Shown here piece by piece: positions 47,041 to 58,284 of a stretch of DNA of 64,000 nucleotides (its first letter is position 1; the number at the start of each line of letters is the position of its first letter). The DNA comes from Limnoperna fortunei. Its lineage: Eukaryota > Mollusca > Bivalvia > Mytilida > Modiolidae. Below the pieces are notes generated by a model. That model saw nothing but the letters and a program-made list of their open reading frames with translations. It was not told where the DNA came from and did no database searches. The DNA lies in contig OX104119.1 in assembly GCA_944474755.1 (NCBI GenBank), forward strand, positions 82,030,896 to 82,094,895. Reading direction: 5' to 3'. The position numbers were made by a program, and so were the translations under genes.

Positions 47041-48242
47041 GTGGGTACAAACATAGTTAGGCTTTACAATGAAATATAAACCCAGTTAGGGGGCTCAGTT
47101 AGGGGGCATCGGTGGGTACAAACATAGTTAGGCTTTACAATGAAATATAAACCCAGGTAGGGGCCTCAGTTAGGGGGCATCGGTGGGTACAAACATAGTT
47201 AGGCTTTACAATGAAATATAAACCCAGGTAGGGGCCTCAGTTAGGGGGCATCGGTGGCCAAGTGGTTAACGTTAACATAGTTAGGCTTTACAATGAAATA
47301 TAAACCCAGGTAGGGGCCTCAGTTAGGGGGCATCGGTGGCCAAGTGGTTAACGTTAACATAGTTAGGCTTTACAATGAAATATAAACCCAGGTAGGGGCC
47401 TCAGTTAGGGGGCATCGGTGGCCAAGTGGTTAACGTTAACATAGTTAGGCTTTACAATGAAATATAAACCCAGGTAGGGGCCTCAGTTAGGGGGCATCGG
47501 TGGGTACAAACATAGTTAGGCTTTACAATGAAATATAAACCCAGATAGGGGGCTCAGTTATGGGGCATCGGTGGGTACAAACATAGTTAGGCTTTACAAT
47601 GAAATATAAACCCAGGTAGGGGGCTCAGTTAGGGGGCATCGGTGGGTACAAACATAGTTAGGCTTTACAATGAAATATAAACCCAGGTAGGGGCCTCAGT
47701 TAGGGGGCATCGGTGGCCAAGTGGTTAACGTTAACATAGTTAGGCTTTACAATGAAATATAAACCCAGGTAGGGGCCTCAGTTAGGGGGCATCGGTGGGT
47801 ACAAACATAGTTAGGCTTTACAATGAAATATAAACCCAGGTAGGGGCCTCAGTTAGGGGGCATCGGTGGGTACAAACATAGTTAGGCTTTACAATGAAAT
47901 ATAAACCCAGGTAGGGGCCTCAGTTAGGGGGCATCGGTGGGTACAAACATAGTTAGGCTTTACAATGAAATATAAACCCAGGTAGGGGCCTCAGATAGGG
48001 GGCATCGGTGGGTACAAACATAGTTAGGCTTTACAATGAAATATAAACCCAGGTAGGGGCCTCAGTTAGGGGGCATCGGTTGGTACAAACATAGTTAGGC
48101 TTTACAATGAAATATAAACCCAGGTAGGGGGCTCAGTTAGGGGGCATCGGTGGGTACAAACATAGTTAGGCTTTACAATGAAATATAAACCCAGGTAGGG
48201 GCCTCAGTTAGGGGGCATCGGTGGCCGAGTGGTTAACGTTAA
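47041..48242. repeat. Satellite of copy A, 71-bp and 82-bp units
   Basis: About 16 units sharing 'acatagttaggctttacaat' + 'gaaatataaacccaggtagg' + 'ggcctcagttagggggcatc' + 'ggt'. After GGT, type A units continue 'gggtacaa', type B units 'ggccaagtggttaacgtta'. Order seen: A A B B B A A A B A A A A A A B. The final unit has 'ggccgagtggttaacgttaa', identical in style to a SINE A-box head. Confidence 0.95.
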
Positions 48243-48384
48243 CAAACAATGAACACAAGTAATCACAGAGCTTAGTTTTATAGTATTATAATTGAAATAG
48301 ATCATTGTTTGGTTGATTTACGCTGCTGACAATACGTGTTAAACTTTATCAAGATTTGAATTTGTTTTAGGAAAATGGGGTGGG

Positions 48385-48430
48385 AGAAAATTCAGTCATT
48401 TAGGATTACAGTCGAGCACACCTTGTCCCA
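48385..48430 (-). mobile_element. SINE internal fragment (copy A)
   Basis: 'attcagtcatttaggattac' + 'agtcgagcacacc' matches the SINE body reversed. The equivalent in copy B is at 55853-55890, so the fragment predates the segmental duplication. Confidence 0.4.
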
Positions 48431-49150
48431 AATTAATGGTTAGTACCTGCTTTTTAACTAACGATGTCCAGTTAATGCAAATATGTGAATTCTGCGAATG
48501 TAATTAGCATTTACAACCATACAACAAACAATTGCATCACACTTAAAGAGGGTTATAATTATTTCTGCATTTAAAACTATACAACAAACCGTCCGAACAC
48601 ACTTAAAGACGGGTAATAATTGCATAATAGACAATCACACCGACGCACATCTTCTAATCGCTTTCATTCTATTTTTAAGGAAACATCGGAATTGTTGTTT
48701 TAAACGTTTCGTGTCGTCACAAAATTCTTGCTATAAATCGAACAACCACATAAAATGAATACAATAAACAGGCATTTTAGTATATAAAGACAATGTACTA
48801 AACTCTCTGTATCTATAGCACTGCCTAATGAAACACGTTAAGTACAATCCAATATCCAATGTCGGTTACTGAAGAAATAATGAGCTTTTGTGAGTACATA
48901 GATCATAAACAAACATGAGCTCGTGAATGACCAATTCTTTGTTTAAGTATGGAAAATACCTCATAAATTATTTAACTGGACTTGCCTCGAGTTCGCGGAA
49001 TTTCAATATATAAATATAATGAATACATGTATTTAGTTTCATAAGAATTAGACATGACTTGAGGAATAAGGCAGTATTTTGGTTTATAAACCAATATGTA
49101 GTCGGGAACTAATTTTTGTTATGTAGGTGTTGTAATATCCAGTGTTCAGA

Positions 49151-49880
49151 CAACCCTATAGAGATGACAAGATGTCAATCCGTATACAGTACTGAAGTAT
49201 TTAACATTTACTTTCATTGTTAGTGTTGATTTTATGCACAAATACTAAAATCATTATCTTAATTGTAGTAATAATCACTAAAGCAATCTGTTAATATCTT
49301 TTATCTCTATTTTTAAATGTCACTAAGTGTATTATTAGGTTATTGCCTAATCTTTCCACAAAGGAATTATGAACACATGTATTGGGAATTGTTTATTTAG
49401 CTACATTGGATTTAATAAAATGACATGATTAATAATTCTGTTAATTATGTACGCGGTTACTCAACAACATTTTATACACTCACTTCGAACAAGACAGAGG
49501 ACCTAGACCTGCAGAGAAGGAGCCCTCACGTTAACAAGTGTACAAAGGTGACACTTGAGTGCTTATCATAATTTTCCATCATATACATGTGCTTTTTTAA
49601 AATAAAAGTTCTTGTTGAATTATTAGTCGAACCACAGGTGCTTGTAAAAATCGATTGTCTTGCGCTTTCGAAACTGGGTCGATTTTGTTATAGTGTGGGA
49701 GAAGGGAAGAAACAGAGTCTATACCCGCCAACTTTCAAAAAAATTTTTAAAATATTTCTTTACCCCTATCTACACGGGTTTGTCATTATTTCTGTTCCGA
49801 ATTGAATTATCTTCATGAAAAAACCTACCTTTATGTTTCTAATGTCATTTAACTCTCAAATTTTAATAATTTCCACCAGT
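49151..49880. other. AT-rich spacer between duplication copies
   Basis: Nothing recognised. Confidence 0.45.
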
Positions 49881-49882
49881 TT

Positions 49883-50014
49883 GAAATGAAATGGACAATA
49901 ACCCTGGCCGGAAGTGGACTTTATCGTTACTGAGAAAGTGAGTACCGAAAGGCCTCAAAGACGGCAAACGATAAAGTCACCACTTCCGTCCAGGGATATT
50001 GTCCAATTCGTTTC
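49883..50014. mobile_element. Short inverted-repeat element (MITE-like)
   Basis: Left arm 49883-49928 ('gaaatgaaatggacaataac' + 'cctggccggaagtggacttt' + 'atcgtt') pairs with right arm 49967-50014 ('aacgataaagtcaccacttc' ... 'gtccaattcgtttc') with few mismatches and a 38-base loop. It abuts the truncated 5' end of the next SINE. Confidence 0.8.
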
Positions 50015-50232
50015 ACGCGGTCTGTCAACACAGAGATTGCGGGTTCAAGTCTCACTGCGGGTCGGGTGCACTCGACTCCAATCTTCCTTGACAAGGATAA
50101 TCAGTTTTCCCACCGAAGGTCGGGGGTTTTCCCGGGTATTCCGGCTTCCTCCCCTGATAAAAACTGGACGCCATGATATATCCTGAAAAAATCGCTGAAA
50201 ATGGCGTTTAACAACATTAAAACAAACAAACA
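50015..50232 (+). mobile_element. SINE, 5' truncated
   Basis: Begins at 'acgcggtctgtcaacacaga', has B box 'gcgggttcaagtctcac', 'gtgcactcgactccaatctt', 'aaaactggacgccatgatat' and ends 'aaaatggcgtttaacaacat' plus CAAA repeats. The A-box head is replaced by the inverted-repeat element at 49883-50014. Confidence 0.9.
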
Positions 50233-50479
50233 TTATACAGAGTTAGTTAACAGAAAATCACTAACCATGGATCCTAGTATTGTATACCTAATGGGCTATT
50301 GTTTGTTTCTATTGGTTAATTAAACCGTTCAGCTGTAACATATGAGATTACGCATAAATGTTTTGTTGTTTCTTGCATTTCAAACCTGGCCAATACGCGA
50401 CTAGAGATTAGGTCTATGAGGCCGACTATAAACTTTAAAATTAAATCTTCATCATTAAATATCATTAAAAATAACTAAA

Positions 50480-50750
50480 TAACAAGTGTGGACTGTAAGC
50501 ACGCTAAAAAAGGGATACCTCCCAATTTGCTTTCAAGTCCAATTATCTCCCCTTGATGATATCTGATGTCAATAAAATTCTTCATTCACATCTACGTATA
50601 ATGTACTTTCTTTATGCTAAGTTTCATTAAATTTCATCAAGCGGTTTAGGAGGAGTTGCGCTTACAAGGGATGAGGACAGACGGACAGACAGACAGGGCG
50701 ATTCCTATATACCCCCCAAAAAGTTTGCGGGGTTATAATAATAATAATGA
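50480..50750 (+). mobile_element. Dispersed repeat with 'gacggacagacagacagggc' end
   Basis: Contains 'aatttcatcaagcggtttag' + 'gaggagttgcgcttacaagg', then GACGGACAGACAGACAGGGC and 'gcggggttataataata'. The style is familiar from bivalve genomes as a DNA-transposon-derived repeat; terminal repeats were not defined. Confidence 0.6.
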
Positions 50751-51329
50751 AAATCATAAACAATACAATGTACTATAATTACATACATTTGATAAAAATA
50801 ACAATACGTTACGCTGTATAACTGATGACTTCATCAAATCAATAATTTGTAAATGTCCACAGTCGTGAATGTACAAAAGACCCAGCGAACTGAGATTGAT
50901 ATCAATGTTGTTATTAATTTAGACCGTTTTTATATCAGTTATATTAATGTTTGTTGAATATAAACGTTACGAGATTCACGTTTCAAATAATAAATTCTCG
51001 TTAACGCAAAGCAAGAGCAAATTGATATTTTGGTTGCTAATGTAGACTTATATGTAGTACCGGCTTGAATCGAATAAAACCTCGATTTTCTATTTGATCA
51101 AAATAATTGCAATTAAAATGTTTTTATTAGTCCTGTTATTGTTGTATTCATTCTGTCAACAGTTATCTTAAAAGCGTAGCTTCATAGACTGATCATAAGA
51201 AGCTGGAGAATCGTATGCTCTCTACAACCCGATATATTTTCTCGGCTACACGATAGTCGAACAGATGCCATAGCTCGACATCTTTTCCTTTTATAATTTA
51301 TTTTTTAATTAACCAACGCTTTTAATATA

Positions 51330-51483
51330 GGATTAAACACCGTTTTCAATGGATTTATCGGTATATCAACAAGACCAACTCACTCACAAACAAATAAAAG
51401 TCCGAAGGACTTTTATGATATGTTTGTGAGTGAGTTGGTCTTGTTGATATACCGATAAATCCATTGAAAACGGTGTTTAATCC
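51330..51483. mobile_element. Near-perfect hairpin: 62-bp arms with nested stem
   Basis: Left arm 51330-51391 begins 'ggattaaacaccgttttcaa'; right arm 51422-51483 ends 'ttgaaaacggtgtttaatcc'. The arms are perfect reverse complements over 62 bases by eye. The 30-base loop itself folds: ATAAAAGTCC-GAA-GGACTTTTAT at 51394-51416. A foldback transposon or MITE is the likeliest origin; a transcribed hairpin giving small RNAs is possible. Confidence 0.95.
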
Positions 51484-53269
51484 TTATAATTCTTTAAAAT
51501 TGCATTAAGAAATTAATTTATCTAACGTGTTTCTCAACTTCATATTTCTTGTGTATTTGGTAGCGGGATTGACTGAACGTATGAATATTTTGTTTATTTT
51601 TAAACGTACGATTATTTCCATTAACCATTTTCTGATTTTAATAAAAACAATTTTTAGTTTTACATCAATCTGTAACATTATTTTCTGTATCGAACACAAG
51701 GAAAGTTTTAAATTTAACAAATCATTAATGTTAATTCATCAAACAAATAATTTGTAAGTTGATCGCTACTTTCGATATTGAAAGCCGCCATCTTTGTTTA
51801 CATTGGTTACGCTAAAAATAGTTCGGTCAACGTCGTTTATCCTAAGATAAATGGAGTCAACTTCATTTATCAAAAAATAAATTTCGTTAAAAACCTCAAC
51901 CGGAAGTAATCTAGACCAATCAAATAAACGTATTTCTAAATATGCAAATCATATTAGAATTATCTGCCTATACAAATTCTTCACTGTCACTTCTGATATT
52001 AAACAATTTACAATTTTAGGGAAAACACTTTTCTGTTATTTAATAGATAAAATACTGATAACTATATTATTATAAAGAAAACAATTATATTGTTTTAAGA
52101 TATATTCATCGTGTTATTATCCACATTATAAAAAATAAGATATTTAATAGCAAGACCCGAAACCATGTTATACCGTATAACCTGTTCAGGATATAAAGAA
52201 TTCCTAAAATAAATAAATTGTACGAGAATACTAATTTTGATTGGTTGGAAAATATTTTCTATCAAAGAAGTGGAAAAAAATCATCGTCATGGAGACGTCA
52301 TATATTACTCCGCTAGAAACTTGCAGATTGTGTTTTTTCTTTTTTCGAATAACATAAATAAAATTGTTACTTTATTCTAATGTTTGAGTTTATTTATTAC
52401 AAATATCCGTTTGGCACATTTGACATAATCCGCGGATTATACAATTTGCATAAGAGGAATTTTTTGATTCCTCGATAGAAAAAATGTGTTTTTGTTGTTA
52501 ATTCTTAAGTAACACTGAAGACAATACAACATTGGGAGTATTGTTTTCTTAGCTTACTTATCAACTTATTGCACTCGAAACATTCCCAAATATATTTGTA
52601 AAGATACAATTGTAGTAAAATTTGACCAAACAGTTTTAAATCACCGTTCGTTTTATAATTGAGTTATTTTAGATTGAAAAGACTGCCTACAGTGTATTCC
52701 TACCAGAATAACAATTGAACAATATCTTAACACGCACAATACAAACAGTGTTTATCATGACAGACTTTACACAAAGCATTAAGTTCCGTAGAAGGTAAAC
52801 GAACTTGTTATAGAAATGTTACTTTGTTTCCAATTTCTGAAAAATAAGCACAATACTGCTTCCACACAAAGGAGAAAACGAGGTTAATTCGGAACACTGG
52901 CCATTTTATCGTATGAATGAGTGGACAAATGAATATTTCATTAATAATAAATTGAAAATGAACGAATTTAGAAGATTATTAGGAAAAACGATAGCATATT
53001 GAAGGCGACAAGTTGGTCGACTTGAAAGGATTATTTCTCGTAAGCTGATTGGAATTTGCCACCGTTAGAGCAAAAAATAAATAGGAAATTTGGTGATTTT
53101 TTTATTTGTAATATGTTATATGGGAAAATCAATGTTCAAAGATTCGTAACAAATGAAAGATTATCCTTGAGAGGAAATACTTTGTCATTGCGGAATGATA
53201 CTCGTGTGATATGTATCGGTCATATTTTTCGAAGACAAAAGGGTTTTAAAAAATCGTGCAAAGGGCCCA

Positions 53270-55125
53270 GCATTCTTAACACATTACTCAGAATGGTATA
53301 TGGTCAGGCTTATTACCTCAGACCCTTAAAGTTCCCCAACCAATTACTCAGAATTGTCTATGATCAGGCTTATAAAGTCTTATAACCTGAGACCCCTAAA
53401 GTTCCCAGAATAGTCTATAGTCAGGCTTATAGTCTTATAACCTGAGACCCTTAAAGTTCCCCAACACATTCCTCAGAATGGTCTATGGTCAGGCTTACAA
53501 AGTCTTATAACCTAAGACCCTTAAAGTTCCCCAACACATTACTCAGAATTGTCTATGGTCAGGCTTACAAAGTCTTACAACCCAAGACCCTTAAAGTTCC
53601 CCAACACATTACTCAGAATGGTCTATGGTCAGGCTTACAAAGTCTTATAACCCAAGACCCTTAAAGTTCCCCAACACATTCCTCAGAATGGTCTATGGTC
53701 AGGCTTACAAAGTCTTATAACCTAGGACCCTTAAAGTTCCCCAACACATTACTCAGAATGGTCTATGGTCAGCCTTACAAAGTCTTATAACCCAAGACCC
53801 TTAAAGTTCCCCAACACATTACTCAGAATGGTCTATGATCAGGCTTACAAAGTCTTATAACCCAAGACCCTTAAAGTTCCCCAACACATTACTCAGAATG
53901 GTCTATGGTCAGGCTTACAAAGTCTTATAACCCAAGACCCTTAAAGTTCACCAACACATTACTCAGAATGGTCTATGGTCAGGCTTACAAAGTCTTATAA
54001 CCCAAGACCCTTAAAGTTCCCCAACACATTACTCAGAATGGTCTATGGTCAGGCTTAAAAAGTCTTATAACCTGAGACCCCTAAAGTTCCCAGAATAGTC
54101 TATAGTCAGGCTTATAGTCTTATAACCTGAGACCCTTAAAGTTCCCCAACACATTCCTCAGAATGGTCTATGGTCAGGCTTACAAAGTCTTATAACCTAG
54201 GACCCTTAAAGTTCCCCAACACATTACTCAGAATGGTCTATGGTCAGGCTTACAAAGTCTTATAACCCAAGACCCTTAAAGTTCCCCAACACATTACTCA
54301 GAATGGTCTATGGTCAGGCTTACAAAGTCTTATAACCCAAGACCCTTAAAGTTCACCAACACATTACTCAGAATGGTCTATGGTCAGGCTTACAAAGTCT
54401 TATAACCCAAGACCCTTAAAGTTCCCCAACACATTCCTCAGAATGGTCTATGGTCAGGCTTAAAAAGTCTTATAACCTGAGACCCCTAAAGTTCCCGGAA
54501 TAGTCTATAGTCAGGCTTATAGTCTTATAACCTGAGACCCTTAAAGTTCCCCAACACATTCCTCAGAATGGTCTATGGTTAGGCTTACAAAGTCTTATAA
54601 CCTAGGACCCTTAAAGTTCCCCAACACATTACTCAGAATGGTCTATGGTCAGGCTTACAAAGTCTTATAACCCAAGACCCTTAAAGTTCCCCAACACATT
54701 ACTCAGAATGGTCTATGGTCAGGCTTACAAAGTCTTATAACCCAAGACCCTTAAAGTTCCCCAACACATTACTCAGAATGGTCTATGGTCAGGCTTACAA
54801 AGTCTTATAACCCAAGACCCTTAAAGTTCCCCAACACATTCCTCAGAATGGTCTATGGTCAGGCTTACAAAGTCTTATAACCTAGGACCCTTAAAGTTCC
54901 CCAACACATTACTCAGAATGGTCTATGGTCAGCCTTACAAAGTCTTATAACCCAAGACCCTTAAAGTTCCCCAACACATTACTCAGAATGGTCTATGGTC
55001 AGGCTTACAAAGTCTTATAACCCAAGACCCTTAAAGTTCCCCAACACATTACTCAGAATGGTCTATGGTCAGGCTTACAAAGTCTTATAACCTAAGACCC
55101 TTAAAGTTCCCAGAATAGTCTATAG
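53270..55125. repeat. 70-bp satellite of copy B with higher-order structure
   Basis: Unit: 'cagaatggtctatggtcagg' + 'cttacaaagtcttataaccc' + 'aagacccttaaagttcccca' + 'acacattact'. About 27 units. A shortened pair ('gttcccagaatagtctatag' + 'tcaggcttatagtcttataa' + 'cctgagaccc') occurs near 53405, 54090 and 54495 and is followed each time by the same series of variants, so blocks of several units were copied together. Confidence 0.95.
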
Positions 55126-55852
55126 CGTTTTCAAGGGCTTGATTGACAGTTGTTCCAAGAGTGTCCCCGGATGTCGGATGGGAACGTACTCATGTTGGTT
55201 GTTGTCATGTGAATATACAGAAAGCATGGCCGCTGACCAGTACACACTCTGCGTGGACGGTTGAAATTTAAATATGTTCACTGGTATGAACGCAAACAAT
55301 AAAAAAGTGCAATTAACATAATTGAACCATATCCTTACCTTTCTTTGTCAGATATTACCAATACAGAAACTGAACGCATATAACCTAGACAAGTACCATA
55401 TAAAGACAATGCTATAGTTCACAATTTTATCTCACATACATTTTCACAACATTTGAACGTAACGTAACGGATTACTGTATACAAAGTTGACATAATGTTC
55501 AGAATACACATTTGTTCTATTCTATTACATAAAATGTACATCCATATGTATAAATATATACATTACAATTAACATCTCTTTCTTAACACGTCTGTACTGT
55601 CCCTAAGCCTAATCAGTCCCCAAATTAAAATTCAAAGTGGAAACATTATTTGGGTAATTATTTCTTAACATGTGGTCACACAGAGTCTAAAAATCAAACA
55701 AACAAACAAAACAAACATGATGAGCTGAAAATACAGTATTACACTTAATGTAAAAAAGTCTCTTTTTGGTTAAATGAGGTTTTACGCTAGTGTCAACAAG
55801 TTTGGTTTTTTTTTTGGAAAAGGCGGTGGGACGACCTAGCCCTCAGCAGAAA

Positions 55853-55895
55853 ATTCAGTCATTTAAGATTACAGTCGAACACACCCAATCAGTAG
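55853..55895 (-). mobile_element. SINE internal fragment (copy B)
   Basis: 'attcagtcatttaagattac' + 'agtcgaacacaccc', counterpart of 48385-48430. Confidence 0.4.
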
Positions 55896-56692
55896 ATAAT
55901 GGTTAGTACACGGCTGTCCCAGATGTGAATTCCGTGAAAACAGACTGTATTCTACACTTGCAATTATACGAGCATTTTTGTTAAGACGAAAAAAAAATCG
56001 GACCACACTTAAATAGGGGTAGTAATCATAATCATTATCCCCTGATGTCTTTCATTCTTTTATTTAGGACCCATCGGAATTGTTGTTTTAAACTTTACAT
56101 ATTGTCAAATATTGCTATACCGACCACCTGCATACAAAGAATACAAATAAACACATACTTTTAGTATATAAAGATTAAAATGTACTAAACGCCCTGTACC
56201 TATAGCTCTGCATAACAAAACGCTAAAGTACAATACAATATTAGTTGCTAAAGAAATAATGAGCTTTTGTGCATAAATCACTAGCAAACATGAGCTAATG
56301 AAAGGCCGATTCTTTGTTTTTGTTTTAGTATGGAAAATACTTTATGATTTTTTTAACTGCGATAGCCTCAGGTTCAGGGAAATTGGAATAGATATCTTAT
56401 CTTATCACGTATGTATTGTAATATGAAAACAACCTTATGGAGATGGACAAGATGTCAATCCGGACAGTACTAAATTATTTAACATTTGACCGATTATACT
56501 GAAATGCCATTACATTAAGACCTTAAGATGGCAAATGTCAAAGAGTTCTAATATGTAAATATTATATTCTTAACGGCTTATTGCCCTCACTGTCTCGGTC
56601 AAGGCCATTTATACATGTCAGATTGGAATGCACTACGACAAATGTATCCTAAAACATTATGTACTTTATGCATTTTATAAAATGGTCAAAAT

Positions 56693-57475
56693 GTCGCCAA
56701 CCATAGGCCTGGATGATTACAATATCGTCACCATAGGCCTGGTTGATCACAATGTCGTCACCATAGGCCTGGTTGATTACAATATCGTCACCATAGGCCT
56801 GGTTGATTATAATGTCGTCACCATAGGCCTGGTTGATTATAATGTCGTCAACGATAGGCCTGGTTGATCACAATGTCGTCACCATAGGCCTGGTTGATCA
56901 CAATGTCGTCACCATAGGCCTGGTTGATTACAATGTCGTTAACATAGGCCTGGTTGATTACAATATCGTCACCATAGGCCTGGTTGATCACAGTGTCGTC
57001 ACCATAGGCCTGGTTGATCACAATGTCGTCAACGATAGGCCTGGTTGATCACAATGTCGTCAACGATAGGCCTGGTTGATCACAATGTCGTCAACGATAG
57101 GCATGGTTGATTACTATGTCGTCAACGATATGAATGGTTAAATAGAATGTCGTCATCATAGGCCTGGTTGATCACAATGTCGTCACCACAGTCTGGTTGA
57201 TTACAATGTCGTCACCACAGTCTGGTTGATTACAATGTCGTCACCACAGTCTGGTTGATCATAATGTCGTCAACGATAGGCCTGGTTGATTACAATATCG
57301 TCACCATAGGCCAGGTTGATCACAATGTCGTCAAGCAAAGGCTAGGTTGATCACAGTGTAATTAACCATAGTTTATCACATCGTAGTAACCATAGGCCAG
57401 GTTTATCAGAATGTCATTACCTTAAGCTTGTTGATCACGTCTTTACAATATGCCTGGTTGATTACAATGTCGCCA
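56693..57475. repeat. 30-31 bp tandem repeat, about 25 units
   Basis: Unit: 'caccataggcctggttgatt' + 'acaatgtcgt'. In places 'caacgatagg' adds a base and 'caccacagtctgg' replaces the GGCCTGG core. Decay increases to the right. A ten-residue periodic frame (TIGLVDYNVV) runs through runs of 30-bp units and is broken by the 31-bp units. Confidence 0.95.
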
Positions 57476-57479
57476 ACCG

Positions 57480-58284
57480 TTGTTTTTGCTACTTTCAAAA
57501 CAATACCAAACTAACTTCAATCTCATTTCAAGTCCAGATACTTGTGTTTTTCGGTACAATATAATCATAACACAACCCAAATTATTACAGAAGAACTATC
57601 AGTCAATAAATAAACATATCAACCGCATATATACATGACCGAGATGACTGAGGTTAATGCCGTAAATATTAATATTTATTGTAATGAACACAATCATAAC
57701 GCACTGTGACCCCCTCAACGTACACATGCCGTTCAATATCTCTCGAGTCTTATCGTCTCGTTTAATGCTATTATAGGCTTTGATTTCATTAGTGTTACCG
57801 ATTTTGTTTCAACTACTGTAGCTTAACGGTAGTAAAATATCATTGGGTATTCTGCATCTTCCAAAAAACAATAATTTGCATGATTGTTATCTGTTTCCTG
57901 CTAGCTTTAGATAACACAGATAGAGAGAGAAAACATTAAAATGTCGTTACAACTTTACGGTTCGCCATGCCGTGTTCTGTATCACTATATCAAACAGTAA
58001 CCACTTCAGTTCTTCCAATAAACGAAATGGATTTTTATTGAATTATATGTATAGATATTTTGTCAGTTATCTTTCAGATTTATGAAAAATATTAATTCAT
58101 TGGGTGCAGTGTCTTAAAAGTGCATGTAACATTAATCCTAGACTAAAGAAGACAAATGATTAATGGTATATTCCTGACACGTTAACAAACATTTAATTAC
58201 TAGGTATTGCTGTTATTGCGATGACAAGTAGGCTTGTGAATTTCTTTATTATTCATCTGGTTTTTTTACTGTTAAACGACCAAG
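57480..58284. other. AT-rich DNA, nothing recognised
   Basis: No feature supported. Confidence 0.5.

Larger units (their letters stand above)
44115..49150. repeat. Segmental duplication, copy A
   Basis: Blocks align in the same order and orientation with 50235-56480: 44115-44990 with 50235-51290; 45720-46400 with 52470-53070; 46620-46970 with 55130-55440; 48380-49150 with 55830-56480. For example 'catgacagactttacacaaa' at 46058 and 52757, and 'acatcggaattgttgtttta' near 48680 with 'cccatcggaattgttgtttt' near 56070. Between the blocks each copy has its own insertions and satellite. Confidence 0.85.
50235..56480. repeat. Segmental duplication, copy B
   Basis: Partner of 44115-49150. Copy B contains insertions absent from A: the dispersed repeat at 50480-50750, the hairpin element at 51330-51483 within unmatched DNA 51300-52460, and the 70-bp satellite at 53270-55125. 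Confidence 0.85.

Noticed and set aside
56628..57048. Repeat proteins of the TIGLVDYNVV type
   Set aside because: A by-product of the 30-bp satellite; 31-bp units destroy the frame.
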